This document shows, one piece after another, positions 13,956 through 26,322 of a DNA stretch of 64,000 bases. The stretch lies in NCBI RefSeq assembly GCF_021134715.1, contig NC_060017.1, forward strand, positions 2,480,001 through 2,544,000. Direction: 5' to 3'. Origin of the DNA: Daphnia pulex (Eukaryota; Arthropoda; Branchiopoda; Diplostraca; Daphniidae). The first letter of the stretch is position 1; each line of letters starts with the position of its first letter. Under the pieces are notes generated by a model that searched no databases, had not been told where the DNA came from, and saw nothing but the letters and a program-made list of their open reading frames with translations. A program made the position numbers and the translations under genes.

Positions 13956-16408
13956 TATCTACGAATTTTAATACGCTCGACTTAAATAATTATCACACAC
14001 TTTTATAATATCTTGGTTTTTCTTTGGCTGCTGATCCTGGCGGAATGTTCCCGTTAGATCCAATGATAAATATATAATAACGACGAAAAAAAAATGTTTA
14101 TGAGCGTCACGCCATACAAACAACGTCCGTCCGGCGTGAACCTGCCGGCGCGACTGTAGTGAACCAAAGACTGCCCGTCGTGCCGAAAACACGTCCGCGA
14201 CTCTCTGCTCGGCACTGTACTCATACTGTATATGTATATAAACCCAGCAGACTCTTTTAACTCTCTCTCTATACACCCATAGAGAAAGAGAAGCGAGTGG
14301 AATGACTAGTCGGAAATCAAACAATAAATGAATAATACAAGTATAGAGAGAAACACTCGACAAAATAAAACAAGGGATGATCGACACGACGCGAGGGTAA
14401 CGATCCTGAATTTGGTACGAGCGTACTATATAATATACGATTTCTTCCCTCATATTGTTAGGTGTAATATGTACTACCTTCGATCGTGTTACCAAATAAC
14501 AAATAAAAGTGGAATATGCGGGAGGCAGAAAGCCAAATTGGGTTGTCGACGTGTATTGGATCCAACTTGATATCAGGACTTTTATTATATATACGCTATA
14601 TAATATTGAACCCGTCTTTTTTTTTGGGTTGGTTTTTCCCCCCTCCAGAGCACAAATCAGATTATTCCGATTCTCGGTGTTTCAGCTTTCAACTGTGTGT
14701 GATATCGATCCTGAGAATGTCTTCTCTTGCTATATACTACAGCATGATTCTGTAACTGTAGAATTGGCTGGAGTTTTCTTCTTCAAGATTTGATGGGCTG
14801 ATCTCAATCAGATCGCTCCTTTTTTAATAGACAGGATGTCATGACAAGGGGAGGAAAAGGAGGAGCAGAATCAAACACACACACAAAAAAAGTCTCCGAG
14901 TCAGTGACTCAAAGAAGAATATGAGAAGGCAAAGAGAGAAAGAGAGAGAGAAAAAATAAAAGTAGTATTTGGGCAGTGCCCCATGCACGTCCTTCGAATA
15001 TCGTCCCTCCATACTGGGACTCTGATGGATGGCTCGGGGGATCTTGTGGGGGGCAAGCGGCGGAAGAGTTGGAGTGCGGAGGAGTTGCTGGCTAGCTAGC
15101 TGCGTGACGGCACTTGGTATATTTGTTTTGTTTTGTGTCCTGTCTCATAAAAATAAAAGACGGAGAAAAATCAAGCGCCAATAAATCAACGTAAGGAAAG
15201 GAAAGGAAAAAAACGTATTTTTTTTCTCTACCCCCCACCCAACACCGCGCTGGTGGTTCTCCTGGAACTGTTGTATGTGTGAACGTGGTAGGAAAAGATA
15301 CGATCTGCTGAAAAGATGATGACTTACTACTACTACGCTCTAACCTCCTCTATAGCTGGAAAAGGCTTTTTGACCCTTAAAAAAATTTCCATCGCGGGCA
15401 CGCTCGGCCCGTGTGTGTGCTGGCGTGCGCTGATTTATTCTCGGGACTCCCGCCGCCACCACCTTTTTCTTTTTTCTTCACCCCAAAACAAACAAAAATA
15501 TTGAAAGTTTTGAAAACGTGAGCTCCGCGCACGAACTGATTGAGAAGACCATCCATCTCCGGACCATTTCTCGAAGGAGGTTAAACGTTTACACTTCAAC
15601 TATTGTGTGTGTCTTTTATTGCATGAAATGTACAGTTTTCGTGGGAGATGTAGATTCAATGGTTGCTCCATACGGCTCAGATCGTTTTCCCCCCAGTTTT
15701 GAATAGAAAAGAGCGTGAGTTTCTTAAATTTTATTGACTTGGCCAGGACCCCCAAGGTGTTACACGATTCACAAAATGTTGGGCGCGAAGAAAGTAGGGC
15801 ATATGCCGAAATGCGAAACCCATAATAACAATAGTCATGCTGCTCAAAGAGGTAAAAGAAGGAGATTTGACAGGTGACGTGAGGGAACCAAGTGGCATAA
15901 ACATCCGTTTCTCATCTAGCCGACGTCAGGGTAAATCGACGATCACCCCATAAGATCCAATTTCCTCTGATGGCTAGCAGACCTTCTATTTTACACGGGT
16001 CGGCCTCTATTTTCCCCCCGATATCGTGATAGGCCGGCGTTACGTATGTGAGCGGACATCAGTAGCCGCGGATATAAACGCTTTTCCTTTAGACAGTCTC
16101 GAGGGGTGTGACTTTGAGGGGCACATGTGGTATTACTCAAAATAATTGCTTTCTTCTCATAAAAGTGTGAGGGATTGCTATCCTTAATAAATGCGGCACC
16201 CAAGATGGAATAATGTGTGTTAGTGTTGTCTATATCCGTAATTAATGCCATCTATGAGTCGCGTGTAAAACTCGGATGAGGGGCCGAATGGCGGCAAATT
16301 ACTCATGTTATTGTTTGTCCTGATTTGTAACCTGTCATTCAAGAATTATAATTCAAGAATTATTACTATTACTTACAATTATTGGCTACAATACTTTTAC
16401 GAAGGAAA
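13956..16408. other. Intergenic stretch between two divergently read genes
   Basis: About 2.4 kb separating the secreted EGF gene (read left) from CHTF8 (read right). It contains CT/AG-rich tracts near 14260 and 14930, poly-T runs, and no open frame that I recognise. It is expected to hold both promoters. No RNA gene or repeat family was recognised. Confidence 0.6.
14234..14242 (-). promoter_or_regulatory. Possible TATA box for the secreted EGF gene
   Basis: TTTATATAC on the minus strand lies about 280 bp upstream of the signal-peptide ATG at 13955. Transcription starting roughly 30 bp further on would give a 5' UTR of about 250 bp without an intron. The same bases read as TATATAAA on the plus strand, so orientation cannot be decided from sequence alone. 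Confidence 0.25.
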
Positions 16409-17127
16409 ATGCAAATCATCATCCAATCGTGAGTTTTTAATAAATCGCAAATGCATTCTGTGCTTTCTTAATTTTTTTAAAATGGTGTCAATGGGACAGT
16501 TGTATCTACTCTTTGCTGGATATCTGTGTAAGATTTAAGTTGTCCAAACACACACGAAATCTAGATTTTTTTTCAAATGTTTGCATTCATCGGAATATTG
16601 AATTAAAGCATCGATCAGGTTGCTGTGTTTTACAACTTTTAAACCAAGCCTGGCTCTATGATCTTGAATTGCTTGAATCGTTTAGTGTACCTAATAATTA
16701 AGCCCTTTTGTTACATATTTTTGCACTGGTTGTTATTTGACTATTAAGAACAGGAAACATCAATGAATATCTAATGATAGAGTTCCAAGGTGACCTTGAG
16801 ACCAAATCAGAAGAGGCCCTGGGAAGCAAATTAATCGGTGATTTGCATTTTAATCATGAGGTAAGATTGAGACAACATTTCACCAGTACTATTTGATAAT
16901 ATACATTTTTGATTGAACAGGGACATCCCATCATGATTATTGGGCACCACATTCTCCATGGAAAAGTTCAAGATCTTGATAAACCCTTAGTAGTCATTAC
17001 GAAAGAAAACGACAATGTTCCAGATGAGAATAACGTCACATATGGTGTCACAGCCGTTATCAAGAAAAAGATGATATTTAAAACTCGGCCCAAACCGATA
17101 GTTGGCGAAATGATAAAGAAATTGTGA
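16409..17127 (+). CDS. CHTF8: Chromosome transmission fidelity protein 8 (CTF8/CHTF8)
   Basis: Three exons, 16409-16428, 16749-16860 and 16921-17127, encode 112 residues. The first coding exon is only 20 nt (MQIIIQ plus two bases), followed by GTGAGT; the acceptor TTAAG at 16748 restores the frame. Family landmarks follow in order: EYLMIEFQGDLE, LIGDLHF, GHPIMIIGHHILHGKV, KPLVVITK, YGVTAVIKKKMIFKTRPKPI. These align almost end to end with animal CTF8 (human about 121 residues). With CTF18 and DCC1, CTF8 forms the alternative RFC clamp loader that loads PCNA and supports sister-chromatid cohesion and checkpoint signalling in the nucleus. The stop lies only 78 bp from the stop of the convergent NDUFV2 gene, so the 3' UTRs probably overlap. 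Confidence 0.9.
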
Positions 17128-17205
17128 TAATTTTGTATGTATTTACTACCTCCATATGTCATACACCAATCCTATATGGGTAATCTTTACAGTTTTGTTT
17201 ATTGT

Positions 17206-18301
17206 TTACAAGCCGGGTTGAATTTTAAATCCTGGGCCTGGAGGAGGTTCCGTAAGAGATGTAAGTCCATCACGAGGCTCAGCGGCGAAACGTCCATTCC
17301 TGGAAAAAACCAAGCTCATTTTATTTTCAAAATTCAAAACTTAAATGAAGGCAGAGAAATATACCTAGGACCAGCTTTTGGTTCGCGTCCAGCTTTCAAG
17401 TCATCAATGATTTCTTCTGTATCCTTCTCAGTCAGATCCTCCTGTAAGGATAAGTTAATTTCAACAATGAAAAGCAAGACAACTTTACACGAGAAATAAT
17501 TACAAAAAAGTTATCGTTGATCTGCATCATGGGTGCATTGACACATGCTCCGAGACATTCGACTTCCAATAGTGAGAATTCCCCGTTGGGTGTGGTCTCC
17601 CCGTTGTTGAGGTTAAGTTTCTTTTTTAAACAGTTCATAATTTTTTCAGAGCCATTAAGCCAGCAAGGTGTTGTTGTGCAGACTTGAACAAAGTGTTTTC
17701 CAATTGGGTTTCTTTAGAGAAACACAAATATATAAATAAATAAAAAAAATATAATAAATTAATAGAAATGAACCTGTTAAACATGGTGTAAAAGGTAGCC
17801 ACTTCATAAACTCTCATTTTCGGCATACTAAGCATATCTGCAACAGCATGCATTGCTGAAATTGGGAGCCATCCTCCAGCTTGGCGTTGGGCTAAGTCCA
17901 GAAGAGGAATAACTGCAGCACGCTTGTGTCCCTCAGGATAAATATTTATGATGGCATTGGCTCTCTGTAAATGTTGAGTATATAAATTAAATGTTTTACC
18001 ACAAAAAATCCTGGTCAAACTTACCTCAACATTTTCTTTTGTGAATGCAAATGGAACATCAGGATTGTTTTTGGGGGTATCCCGGTGAACAAACAAACTA
18101 TCACTGAGAGAAGCAGAGGATACAGTGAAGCTCCTAACCTGTGAGCTCTAAATAAAAAAAAAAAAATTGCATAACAGAATTGGTCCTGCTTTTACATCAG
18201 AAATTGGACATGCATGATTTTGATATTATCTTATTGATACCCATACAGCATAATGTACTAACCAGTGCTCTTCCAATTTTATTTGCCGTCGAAGAAATCA
18301 T
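17206..18301 (-). CDS. NDUFV2: NADH dehydrogenase (ubiquinone) flavoprotein 2, 24 kDa complex I subunit
   Basis: Six exons (18263-18301, 18025-18147, 17774-17964, 17504-17711, 17365-17441, 17206-17299), all phases compatible, 243 residues. It begins with a Ser/Arg-rich mitochondrial presequence ([13 protein letters not shown]), then [15 protein letters not shown], the thioredoxin-like fold with [20 protein letters not shown] and [13 protein letters not shown]. The [2Fe-2S] ligands are C129, C134 (CTTTPC) and C170, C174 (CLGAC). The C terminus [15 protein letters not shown] is typical. It is the N-module subunit beside the FMN subunit in the mitochondrial matrix arm of complex I. Human NDUFV2 is about 249 residues, so the gene is complete. 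AATAAA overlaps the end at 17198-17203. Introns are 60-115 bp. The gene is divergent from the ING gene, with 707 bp between start codons. Confidence 0.96.
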
Positions 18302-19008
18302 TTCTTGTTTAGTCAACCAACAATTTGGTTGTTTTTAAAGAATATAGAATTTAATCACAAAACTCCTAGCAGACCGATGGGCAATCGCCTGCAGTACTAG
18401 AAAAACTGAAAAAGGTTAACAAAAAACGGCTGTTTAGGCTGCAAGGGCTACAAGGGTAGGAGTAAAAAATGCCGCTGCAGATTTTGCTTGATTGAAAATA
18501 CTTTTAAATCGATATGGCGATAATCGAATTTGAGAAGAAGAGACTTAAATGTACAAAAAAGGTTGTTTTTATTTAAATTATCAATCTAAAAACAAAAGGA
18601 ATGGAGTAAAAGCGTTACACCTTTTACAATTACTTGTATTATTGGCTTATTTTAATCCTACTTATTGAAAATCGTGCCGATAACCTTTTTTCTTAGACAT
18701 TTCATAATTTATAATGAAATTTTATAATTACTAACGATTTTCTTATAATAACAGGAAAAAATGAACGACAAAAAGTAGGTTACTTACCGAGTTACCGTCA
18801 GTCCGTCACCAGCCAACAATTTACCCTGAGGTTACATCTACAAATTTTGAAATCTGGCACACCAGCACCAAATACCAAACTCTAATCAACGCAGAGTCAA
18901 CAATTCGTTCGAGAGCATTTTCGTTTTTCAATCAAGTTGGAGTCGTTACAATCATAGTCGAAGAAAGCTACGGGCTTTGGATTATTTCCCCCGTTGTGTT
19001 TTACAAAA
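18302..19008. promoter_or_regulatory. Shared upstream region of NDUFV2 and the ING gene
   Basis: 707 bp separates the two divergent start codons, so both promoters and 5' UTRs must lie here unless distant exons exist. ATCGATA at 18508-18514 resembles the DRE core used by arthropod housekeeping promoters. No clear TATA box was seen, consistent with housekeeping promoters. A GTAGGT-type donor near 18776 could end a noncoding first exon of the ING gene. Confidence 0.4.
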
Positions 19009-20301
19009 ATGCTTAATCAGGTTGCTGTAGAGGCTATTTATTCAGCCACGTATTTAGAAAACTACCTTGATAGTGTCGAGAATCTCCCAAACGACTTACA
19101 ACGACACATTTCAAGAATGAGACAGCTGGACGTTGACTTCCAAGGTAGGTCTACAATTTTACTAAATTTTGTTGGTTTTCTTAAAGTTACTAACACTGGT
19201 TTCATTTTAGCCATTTTAAGAGATATTGAGCACTACAGTGATGTAATACAAAGAGGTCCAGAGGCACAAGAAAGCCAAGTAGATTCAGGAGATGAAAAAC
19301 CAAGTGGATCTGGTTTAACAGCCTCTTCTGGTGGGAATGCAGGACACTGGAGGAAACGGCTCTTGCAAAAAGTACAATCTGCCCTGATTTCTTCCCTGGA
19401 AATAGGAGATGAAAAACTGCAGTTGGTGCAAACAGTGCAGGATGTGATTGAAAATAAATCAAGACAACTGGAAACAGATTGCAAAGCTTTAGGTTCCATT
19501 TCATTTTAAAAAAGAGTTGAGTGACAAGTGCCTAATGTTTTTAATTTCTACAGAGTTTAGCAAAGATAGAGAATCAGTTGAATGTGCAAAGGATAATACT
19601 ACCAATACAAAAGAGACCACTTCTGCAACTGGAGGTAATTCAGGCAACACAGGAGAAAGAACCAAAAGAGCAAGAAGAGCTCGGCCAGATGTAAGTCTAA
19701 CAAGTAGTAATTTATATTTTGCATTCATTTTATATGTTTGACTATTTTAGGATCGCGATTCTCCAGTACCCACCACTCCCGTCAATGTTGGGGTTTCTCA
19801 AAGAAAAACTTCGAATGCCGCTAATTCGACTGCCGCATCATGTAAGAATTTATTCTTTATATATACTTGCAGAAAAGTAATATATCTTTATCCAAATTTA
19901 TTTTTAGCTGTTGCTAAAAAGAAGAAACGTCGATCTGGACGAGGCAATGAACGAGAAAAAGAAAGAAGCGCTTCACCCCAGGAAATGCCCATTGATCCGG
20001 ACGAGCCAACTTACTGTCTTTGTGATCAGGTAAGGATTATTGTCGAAGTTTATGTTGAAAATATCTAATGTTTATCTTTTTTTCTTTTGAAAAGGTTTCC
20101 TTTGGTGAGATGATTGGCTGCGACAACGACTTGTGCCCTATTGAGTGGTTCCATTTCTCTTGTGTTCAACTTACAACAAAACCAAAAGGCAAATGGTATT
20201 GTCCACGTTGTCGAGGTGACAGACCTACTGTTATGAAGCCGAAAGCTCAATTTCTTAAGGAGCTTGAACGATATAACAAAGAAAAAGAGGAAAAGGCTTA
20301 A
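19009..20301 (+). CDS. ING1: Inhibitor-of-growth (ING1/ING2-type) PHD-finger protein
   Basis: Six exons: 19009-19144, 19211-19492, 19554-19690, exon 4 ending at 19842, 19908-20029, 20095-20301. The N terminus ([20 protein letters not shown]) is the ING dimerisation helix; [14 protein letters not shown] closes the coiled-coil region. A basic Ser/Thr-rich linker with KKKKRR follows. The C-terminal PHD finger has all eight C4HC3 ligands (CLC, GCDNDLC, WFHFSC, WYCPRC) and the aromatic and GEMIGCD features that bind trimethylated histone H3 Lys4. ING1/2 recruit Sin3-HDAC complexes in the nucleus. Exon 4 is odd: the strong TTTTAG acceptor at 19750 leads to an in-frame TAA at 19823, whereas the next CCAG (exon from 19767) keeps the frame open for 319 residues. 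AATAAA lies at 20449-20454. ING1 and ING2 are not separable here. Confidence 0.88.
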
Positions 20302-20341
20302 AAATGTATTTTTCTTGTGTCCCCTTCCCTTCAACATCTTG

Positions 20342-20375
20342 TCACAGATAAAGACCAAGTGGTCTTTATCTGTGA
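20342..20375. repeat. Perfect 16-bp inverted repeat in the ING 3' UTR
   Basis: Arms 20342-20357 and 20360-20375 are exact reverse complements separated by two bases (TCACAGATAAAGACCA / TGGTCTTTATCTGTGA). It starts 40 bp after the ING stop and about 75 bp before the AATAAA. As RNA it would fold into a hairpin with a stem of about 14 bp. It could also be a small palindromic element remnant. Confidence 0.9.
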
Positions 20376-20804
20376 TCTCGTTTTCTTTCTCATCACTTGT
20401 GTATGTATAAAAGAAAAAAACAACTGCCTCCTCATTATTTGTAGGTTGAATAAAAAAATTTTTACAATTGGTCTTCCTAAATAACATCAATACAGCAAGT
20501 TATATTTTAATGATTGTGAACCCTAAAGTTCTGTTTGATTTTTTAACATTTAAAAATTTATATTGAATAATGAATTCAAAATTGTATCAGAAGAAATCAT
20601 TTAATATACATCTGGCAACGTGTGTTGGAGCAGATGAATTTCGAGGCAAGAAAGAAGTGAAGTGCAGTAAGTTTTCAGAGAAGGGTGGATTTTTGCGTCG
20701 TTTGATATTTATTATGAAAATTCTTGTTAAAAACATTGTTTCGAATAATTTGTCGAAACTTCAGTGATTAGAACTTGAGAAGGAAGATAAATTAGAGCAC
20801 TTTC

Positions 20805-23800
20805 ATGGTTTGCAAAATGGTGCCAGGCGATAACACTCCTGCTGTCAACGACTCGGTAAGAATGAATTTGTCCCAATCAGCCATTTGTCGCGTAAATCGA
20901 TCATACATGACGCAGTTAATTATCCCAAAATGAAAAATCTAATTAAAAGAGGGTAGAATTCAACAACATTTCTAAGCATTTTAATTCACAATTTGATTGT
21001 CAATTGGGTTGTACTAGGCCTACTTTCTTTTTTCAAATCTAGCAACAAAAACTCTTTAGTTAACAACTATTGACAGGATAAACTTGAAAATTATATTTGG
21101 GGTTAAAAATTGCCTTATAAATCTAAAGTTTGAACTGAGAATGAAATCTCTGAAGTATTTCAAAAGATTGTTATGGTAGGTTTTTCAGTAAGGAAGATCA
21201 TCAGACGGGGAAAGTTTGTCATCAAGTGTGCCTATCATAAGAATATTTAGAGGCTGTATGATGTGTGCTATTTCAGCAGAACTAAGTCTTCATCCTGTTT
21301 TAGTCTCTAGTGCCAAGAAAAAGCCAACTTCCAACACACTTCTTGTGTTATTAATAGACTCCCCTTCAGCCTGAATATTGAAAAAAAAATAGTTCCAGCA
21401 GTAGACACTTTCTTCTTCAGACTGGACTGTGGGCTGGACTGTCGTCCTGTCTCGCTAGCTATGTGTGTGTGTTTTTTGTTTTTACGTTGTGCGTAAAAAT
21501 TCTTATCTTTCAATTTTTGGCTAATGTGTACATTTTCTCCGTTTGAACATGTCCCCTTTTACAGGCCAACATGATTCTTAGTAGTAATCTAAGTGCGGGT
21601 TCCCATAGTGGTCAAGAAGGAGAGATACGAATGGCTTTGATAGTCGTCCAGGATATGACGACGGCCACTCTACAAGTTGGTCATGTAAGCCTTTCATTGG
21701 CTTCGACTGTGCTAGTCAGAATGCTAGTGCAGCAGGTCGCCACCTCGGCCAATTACGTGAACGGCACGTTCCTGTTGCATCTACAGCCTGCCAATCCCGA
21801 CTCCAGTGCTGTAAGTATACCAGCGTATAGTCAAATTTCCATTCAAATTTCAGTTGGATTTTTTTTTTCATTTTTTTAGGTGCTCTTAAACGAACGTCTT
21901 GACGAAACCCTCGAGTCTGTCGGTTTTGTGTGTGACGACGGCCACACTAGAAACAACCTTATAATCGCCGATGCAGGTTCTGAGCCCCCTAAAAGGGACT
22001 CACCCGTCAAACCAGAATTGGGGACACTTTGTTCAAAACGAATCACAGCAGTACCAGACACAAAATCGTCAAATACAGTTTATTCTAAACGAATCACAGA
22101 TAGTTCTCCAGACGGTGATAGAACACCGTCGGATAAGATTTGCGAAATGAATCCTCGAAGAGGTATTACAAATGATTTATTTGATAATTAACGTTTTATT
22201 TTAAAAGATTTATTATTGTCAGGATTCGTGGGATTGGTGAATCAAGCAATGACGTGTTATCTCAATAGTTTAATTCAGACGTTGTATATGACACCAGAGT
22301 TTCGCAATGCAATGTACCGTTGGCATTTCGACGGTACGGAAGACGAACAAGCCAAATCAATCCCTTTTCAGTTGCAAAGCCTCTTTCTTATGCTTCAAAC
22401 GACGGACAAATCATCGATTGGGACTACAAATTTGACTCGTAGTTTCGGTTGGGACTCCAGTGAAGCTTGGCAACAACATGACATTCAAGAGCTCTGTCGA
22501 GTCATGTTTGATGCACTCGAGCACAAATTCAAAAATACAGAGCAATCAGACTTAATCTCCCGACTGTATGAAGGGAAAATGATGGACTATGTTCGTTGTT
22601 TAGAATGTCGAACAGAAAAAGCTCGCGAAGACACTTTCCTCGGTATATTGACATTTGAAATGCGGAGAAACAGAATTATATTTTGATTAACTGTTATTTT
22701 CTTTAGATATCCCTCTCCCAGTTCGTCCTTTTGGGTCTCAAACGGCATATGCCTCAATTGAAGAGGCCCTGAAGGCATTCGTCGCACCGGAAACACTGGA
22801 CGGCAATAACCAGTATTGGTGCGAAAAATGTGGGAAAAAGTGTGACGCCCACAAGGGTCTCAAGTTTTCCCGTTTCCCGTACTTGCTGACTTTACATCTC
22901 AAGCGATTTGACTTTGATTATACGACTTTACATCGTATCAAATTAAATGACAAAGTCACCTTCCCAGAACAGCTCCACTTAGATTCGCTGCTCGTCGACG
23001 ACCGAAATAGTGATCCAAACTCTTCAAACAAAGATTCGCAAGATACCGCGATTGAAGATTCCATGTCTGAAGCTAGCGGGTCGTCACGCGCCAATTCGAG
23101 TAACGGAATCGAATCTCAGGTTCGTTTATTCACCCCATTTTATTAAATAACAGATAATACTAATAAAATTGCTGTTTTTGTTGCAGGATGATGACGAAGG
23201 CATCGATGTAAGGGCAGAAAATTGTACTTCTAGTACGTCTAATGCGTCAGGTGCTAGTGGTAGCGATCATAATCGCAAAAACCGCGGACAAGGTCAATAC
23301 AGCTACGAGTTATTTTCCATCATGATCCATTCTGGTAGTGCTTCCGGTGGCCACTATTACGCTTATATTAAAGATTTTCTCACATGTGAATGGTAAGATA
23401 TAAACCGTGTTAAAAAGTGTTATGCCCTTTTTTGTTAACCGTCTTTGTTTATATTTCTTGATATAATAATTAGGCACTGTTTCAACGACCAGACTGTATC
23501 GAATATTACCATTGATGATATTCGGAAAACGTATGGAGGTGGCCCTTCCCGAAGCGCCGGATACTTTACCAGTGCCTATACTTCAAGTACCAACGCCTAC
23601 ATGCTTATGTACAGACGGGTAAGACTTTAAAACGTTACAGATGTAATTTTTGCGAACTAATAACGAACGAAAATTTTCGTCTGTGTAGATTGATAAAGAA
23701 CGTAATGCAAATTTCATGTCTCCGAATGAATTTCCCGATCACCTTCAGCAATTACTGCGACGTATGCAAGAAGAAGAAGAGAGCCAGCGAGCTGTAGAAG

Positions 23801-26322
23801 AGCAAGAAAGGAATACGTGCCGCATCCAGTTGTACTGTCATCATCCAAAACGCGGTCGCGTTGATTTACCTTTCAAACTTCACAAAGAAGTGACTCTACG
23901 TCAGGCCGTTTCAATGGCATATGAGCAAATTGGCGATCTATCCGATATTGGTGTGCCACTCAGCCGGTGTCGGCTAGTCAAGTATAACGAGGTCTACGAC
24001 AGTGTAGAATGTAGCTGGGATCATCGAATGGACGAAACTGTCAATGATATATTTGACGGTGTCAAATCTTCCTACAAGTTTGACTTACTCTTGGAAATTA
24101 TTCCTGAAGGCCAAACTTTCCAAGTTTATGCTCCCGGCAGTCTGAATGCCAAGATTTTTATGGTGGATGTGGATGCAAGAGAGCTTCACTTACCTGTGTC
24201 CATTCGTATGCCTTTCAGTAGCTCTGTCCAAGATCTGAAGCTCAGCATGAAATGTAAGTTTATACTGTACACCTTACTTGTTTTTACGGTTTCTTAAAAT
24301 AACTGGAAACTTTTTTTTTCAGCTACGATGAACATTGCCGAGGATACAGATCATATCCACCTGGTCACTATACGTTACTCAAATGAGCTACATAGATTGA
24401 CCCAAAAAGACCGTAGTTTAAGGAGCGAAGGCTTCCAAAGGGCAGAAAAAGTCTACGCCACCGTGTTTGCCTCCAGTGATGAAAACGAATTCCTATCGTT
24501 GTGCAAACCACGCCTGTATGATCTGATTGACCAATATGAAAATGCCCTAACTGTACGCATGACACTACCCAAAGCCGATAAAGAAACGTTGGATCGTCTT
24601 GGTATCGATATTGCCATTCCCACAATCCCGACCCTTTCGGCAACTGCTGCTGCCACTGCCAGAACAACTTCTCCGATGGAGTCGTACAGTCCCGAAGATG
24701 CAGCCTCGGACGACTCCCTGTCCCATTTAGAACGCGAACGAGCCTTGTCGGAAGGCGAAGAAGAAGAAGAAGAAAATCGCCGCCGTCGCCTTGGAGACAT
24801 TGAAGACTTTGCTGCCATTTCTGCAACTTTTCAAGAATGCTATTCAGAAGGAGAAGAACTTCCTCAGAGACTTCCTAATTCTACCTCGTCTGCCTCAGCC
24901 AGTGAGGACAGTAGTTTGAGCTTGACGGACAGTGATCGTACACTCTTGGGTGATCCGCCTTTAGCTGAAGAAACCGACTGCGATGTTGAAATGGGTCTAG
25001 CCACTCGCAGAAGAAATGCTTTGGTTCAAGTCGAGCCGGAATCTGTCGATACAATACCGGAACTGGAGACCGTGAAATTTTTTTTTAAGGTTTGTAATCT
25101 GTAAACAAAAAAATTATTATTAGTCCTCGCTTTATAAATAGCATATTTTCCTTTATAGGTGATGTCAATCAGTGAAGATGCGGATGAAAAATGCTGCACG
25201 GCCATGGTCGACAAGCGGATCCCGTTGGCAAATTTCAAATCAGAACTAGAGGTGCTTCTAAATGTTCCTGCAGAGTTTCTTTTAGTTTATAAAAAGACCC
25301 CAACAACGGCGTCTACCTTTGGAACAACGGAAAGGGAGTGGGCTCAACAAAATGAAACCCTTGAAACCCTTGGAGACGACCCACAAATATCTGTTCGCCT
25401 TGGTCGAGCCCTGAGACCGGGTGAAGTGCGTGGCAAAATTTATCAGTTGAAAATCAATGACACCCAAGAACGTACACAGTTACTGTTTGAATGGGTGCTT
25501 TCAACTGGTGTTCAAATCGGTAAAATGAAACGAGACATTTTGGCCGAAATGAAGAGTCGTCATGGCATTGAAATCCCTCCTGAAAAGTAAAGTATTCACA
25601 CAGTTTATTTTCTTACCAAATATTAATAAATCTCTTTCTTTGAATGATTCAGATGTATCTTGCGCAAGAAACACTGGCGTACACCGTCTACCGTCTATGG
25701 AGACGAAGAAGAAGTATTGGACACTGAATTACTCTACATTTTCAAAAATTGGGAAATGTTTTTACAATTGTTGGATGTTAACAACCCCCTCGAACTTTCG
25801 TCTAATTATCGAGGAGCTGAAACGGTCATTTTCACTCGTCGGTGGCGACCGAGCACATTTACACTGGAGCCTTTTGTCGACACGCCTCTTGCCGAATTTA
25901 ATCGTATTGTGCTGGGTCGAAAATTGTCAGAGGTGAGTGGTTTGAAACCTGAACAGATCGAGATAGCCAAGGCACCCGGAACTTTTCCTTGCGAGGGCTC
26001 CCTTCTTGGAATCCACGATGATATTACATGGGTCCCCTTGCTGACGACCGGTTCGGATGACGACGGCTCCTTCAAATACCCTTGCAGCGTGCAGACGGAC
26101 GGTGATGTAGTCTATTGGCGCGAGAAAGGCGAGCCGCTCAAGAAGCTAACGGAACAGGAACGTAGAGAGATTCTTAGCCGAGAGAACACTGATTCAACCG
26201 CTTCCGGAACTTCCTATTCAACCGTTTCCGCTTCACCTCGCAAAGAACGCCCGCTCAGAATCTTTATAGACTCGCCCAAATCTAGCAGCGTGAAAGAAAC
26301 GATTGAACCCGATTTGGATTGA
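20805..26322 (+). CDS. USP47: Ubiquitin-specific protease 47 (USP47)
   Basis: Eleven exons: 20805-20855, 21565-21810, 21880-22162, 22223-22642, 22707-23119, 23187-23392, 23474-23618, 23689-24253, 24323-25089, 25159-25586, 25653-26322. They give 1397 residues, or 1393 from the ATG at 20817, whose MVPG matches vertebrate USP47 and may be the true start. The USP fold starts at about residue 194: Cys box [16 protein letters not shown] (nucleophile about C205), [19 protein letters not shown], paired CxxC zinc ligands ([13 protein letters not shown]), and His box [10 protein letters not shown] (about H527) with FNDQ (about D545). UBL-like segments and [12 protein letters not shown] follow. The C terminus [13 protein letters not shown] is diagnostic. 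USP47 deubiquitinates beta-catenin and DNA polymerase beta in other animals. Human USP47 is about 1375 residues, so the gene is complete. The internal linker is Ser/Glu-rich. Introns are 60-80 bp apart from the 709-bp first one. AATAAA lies at 26561. Confidence 0.95.

Noticed and set aside
24750-24826. Long minus-strand open frames opposite USP47 exon 9.
   Set aside because: Shadow of the Glu/Arg-rich sense coding sequence; phase and similarity clearly support the plus strand.
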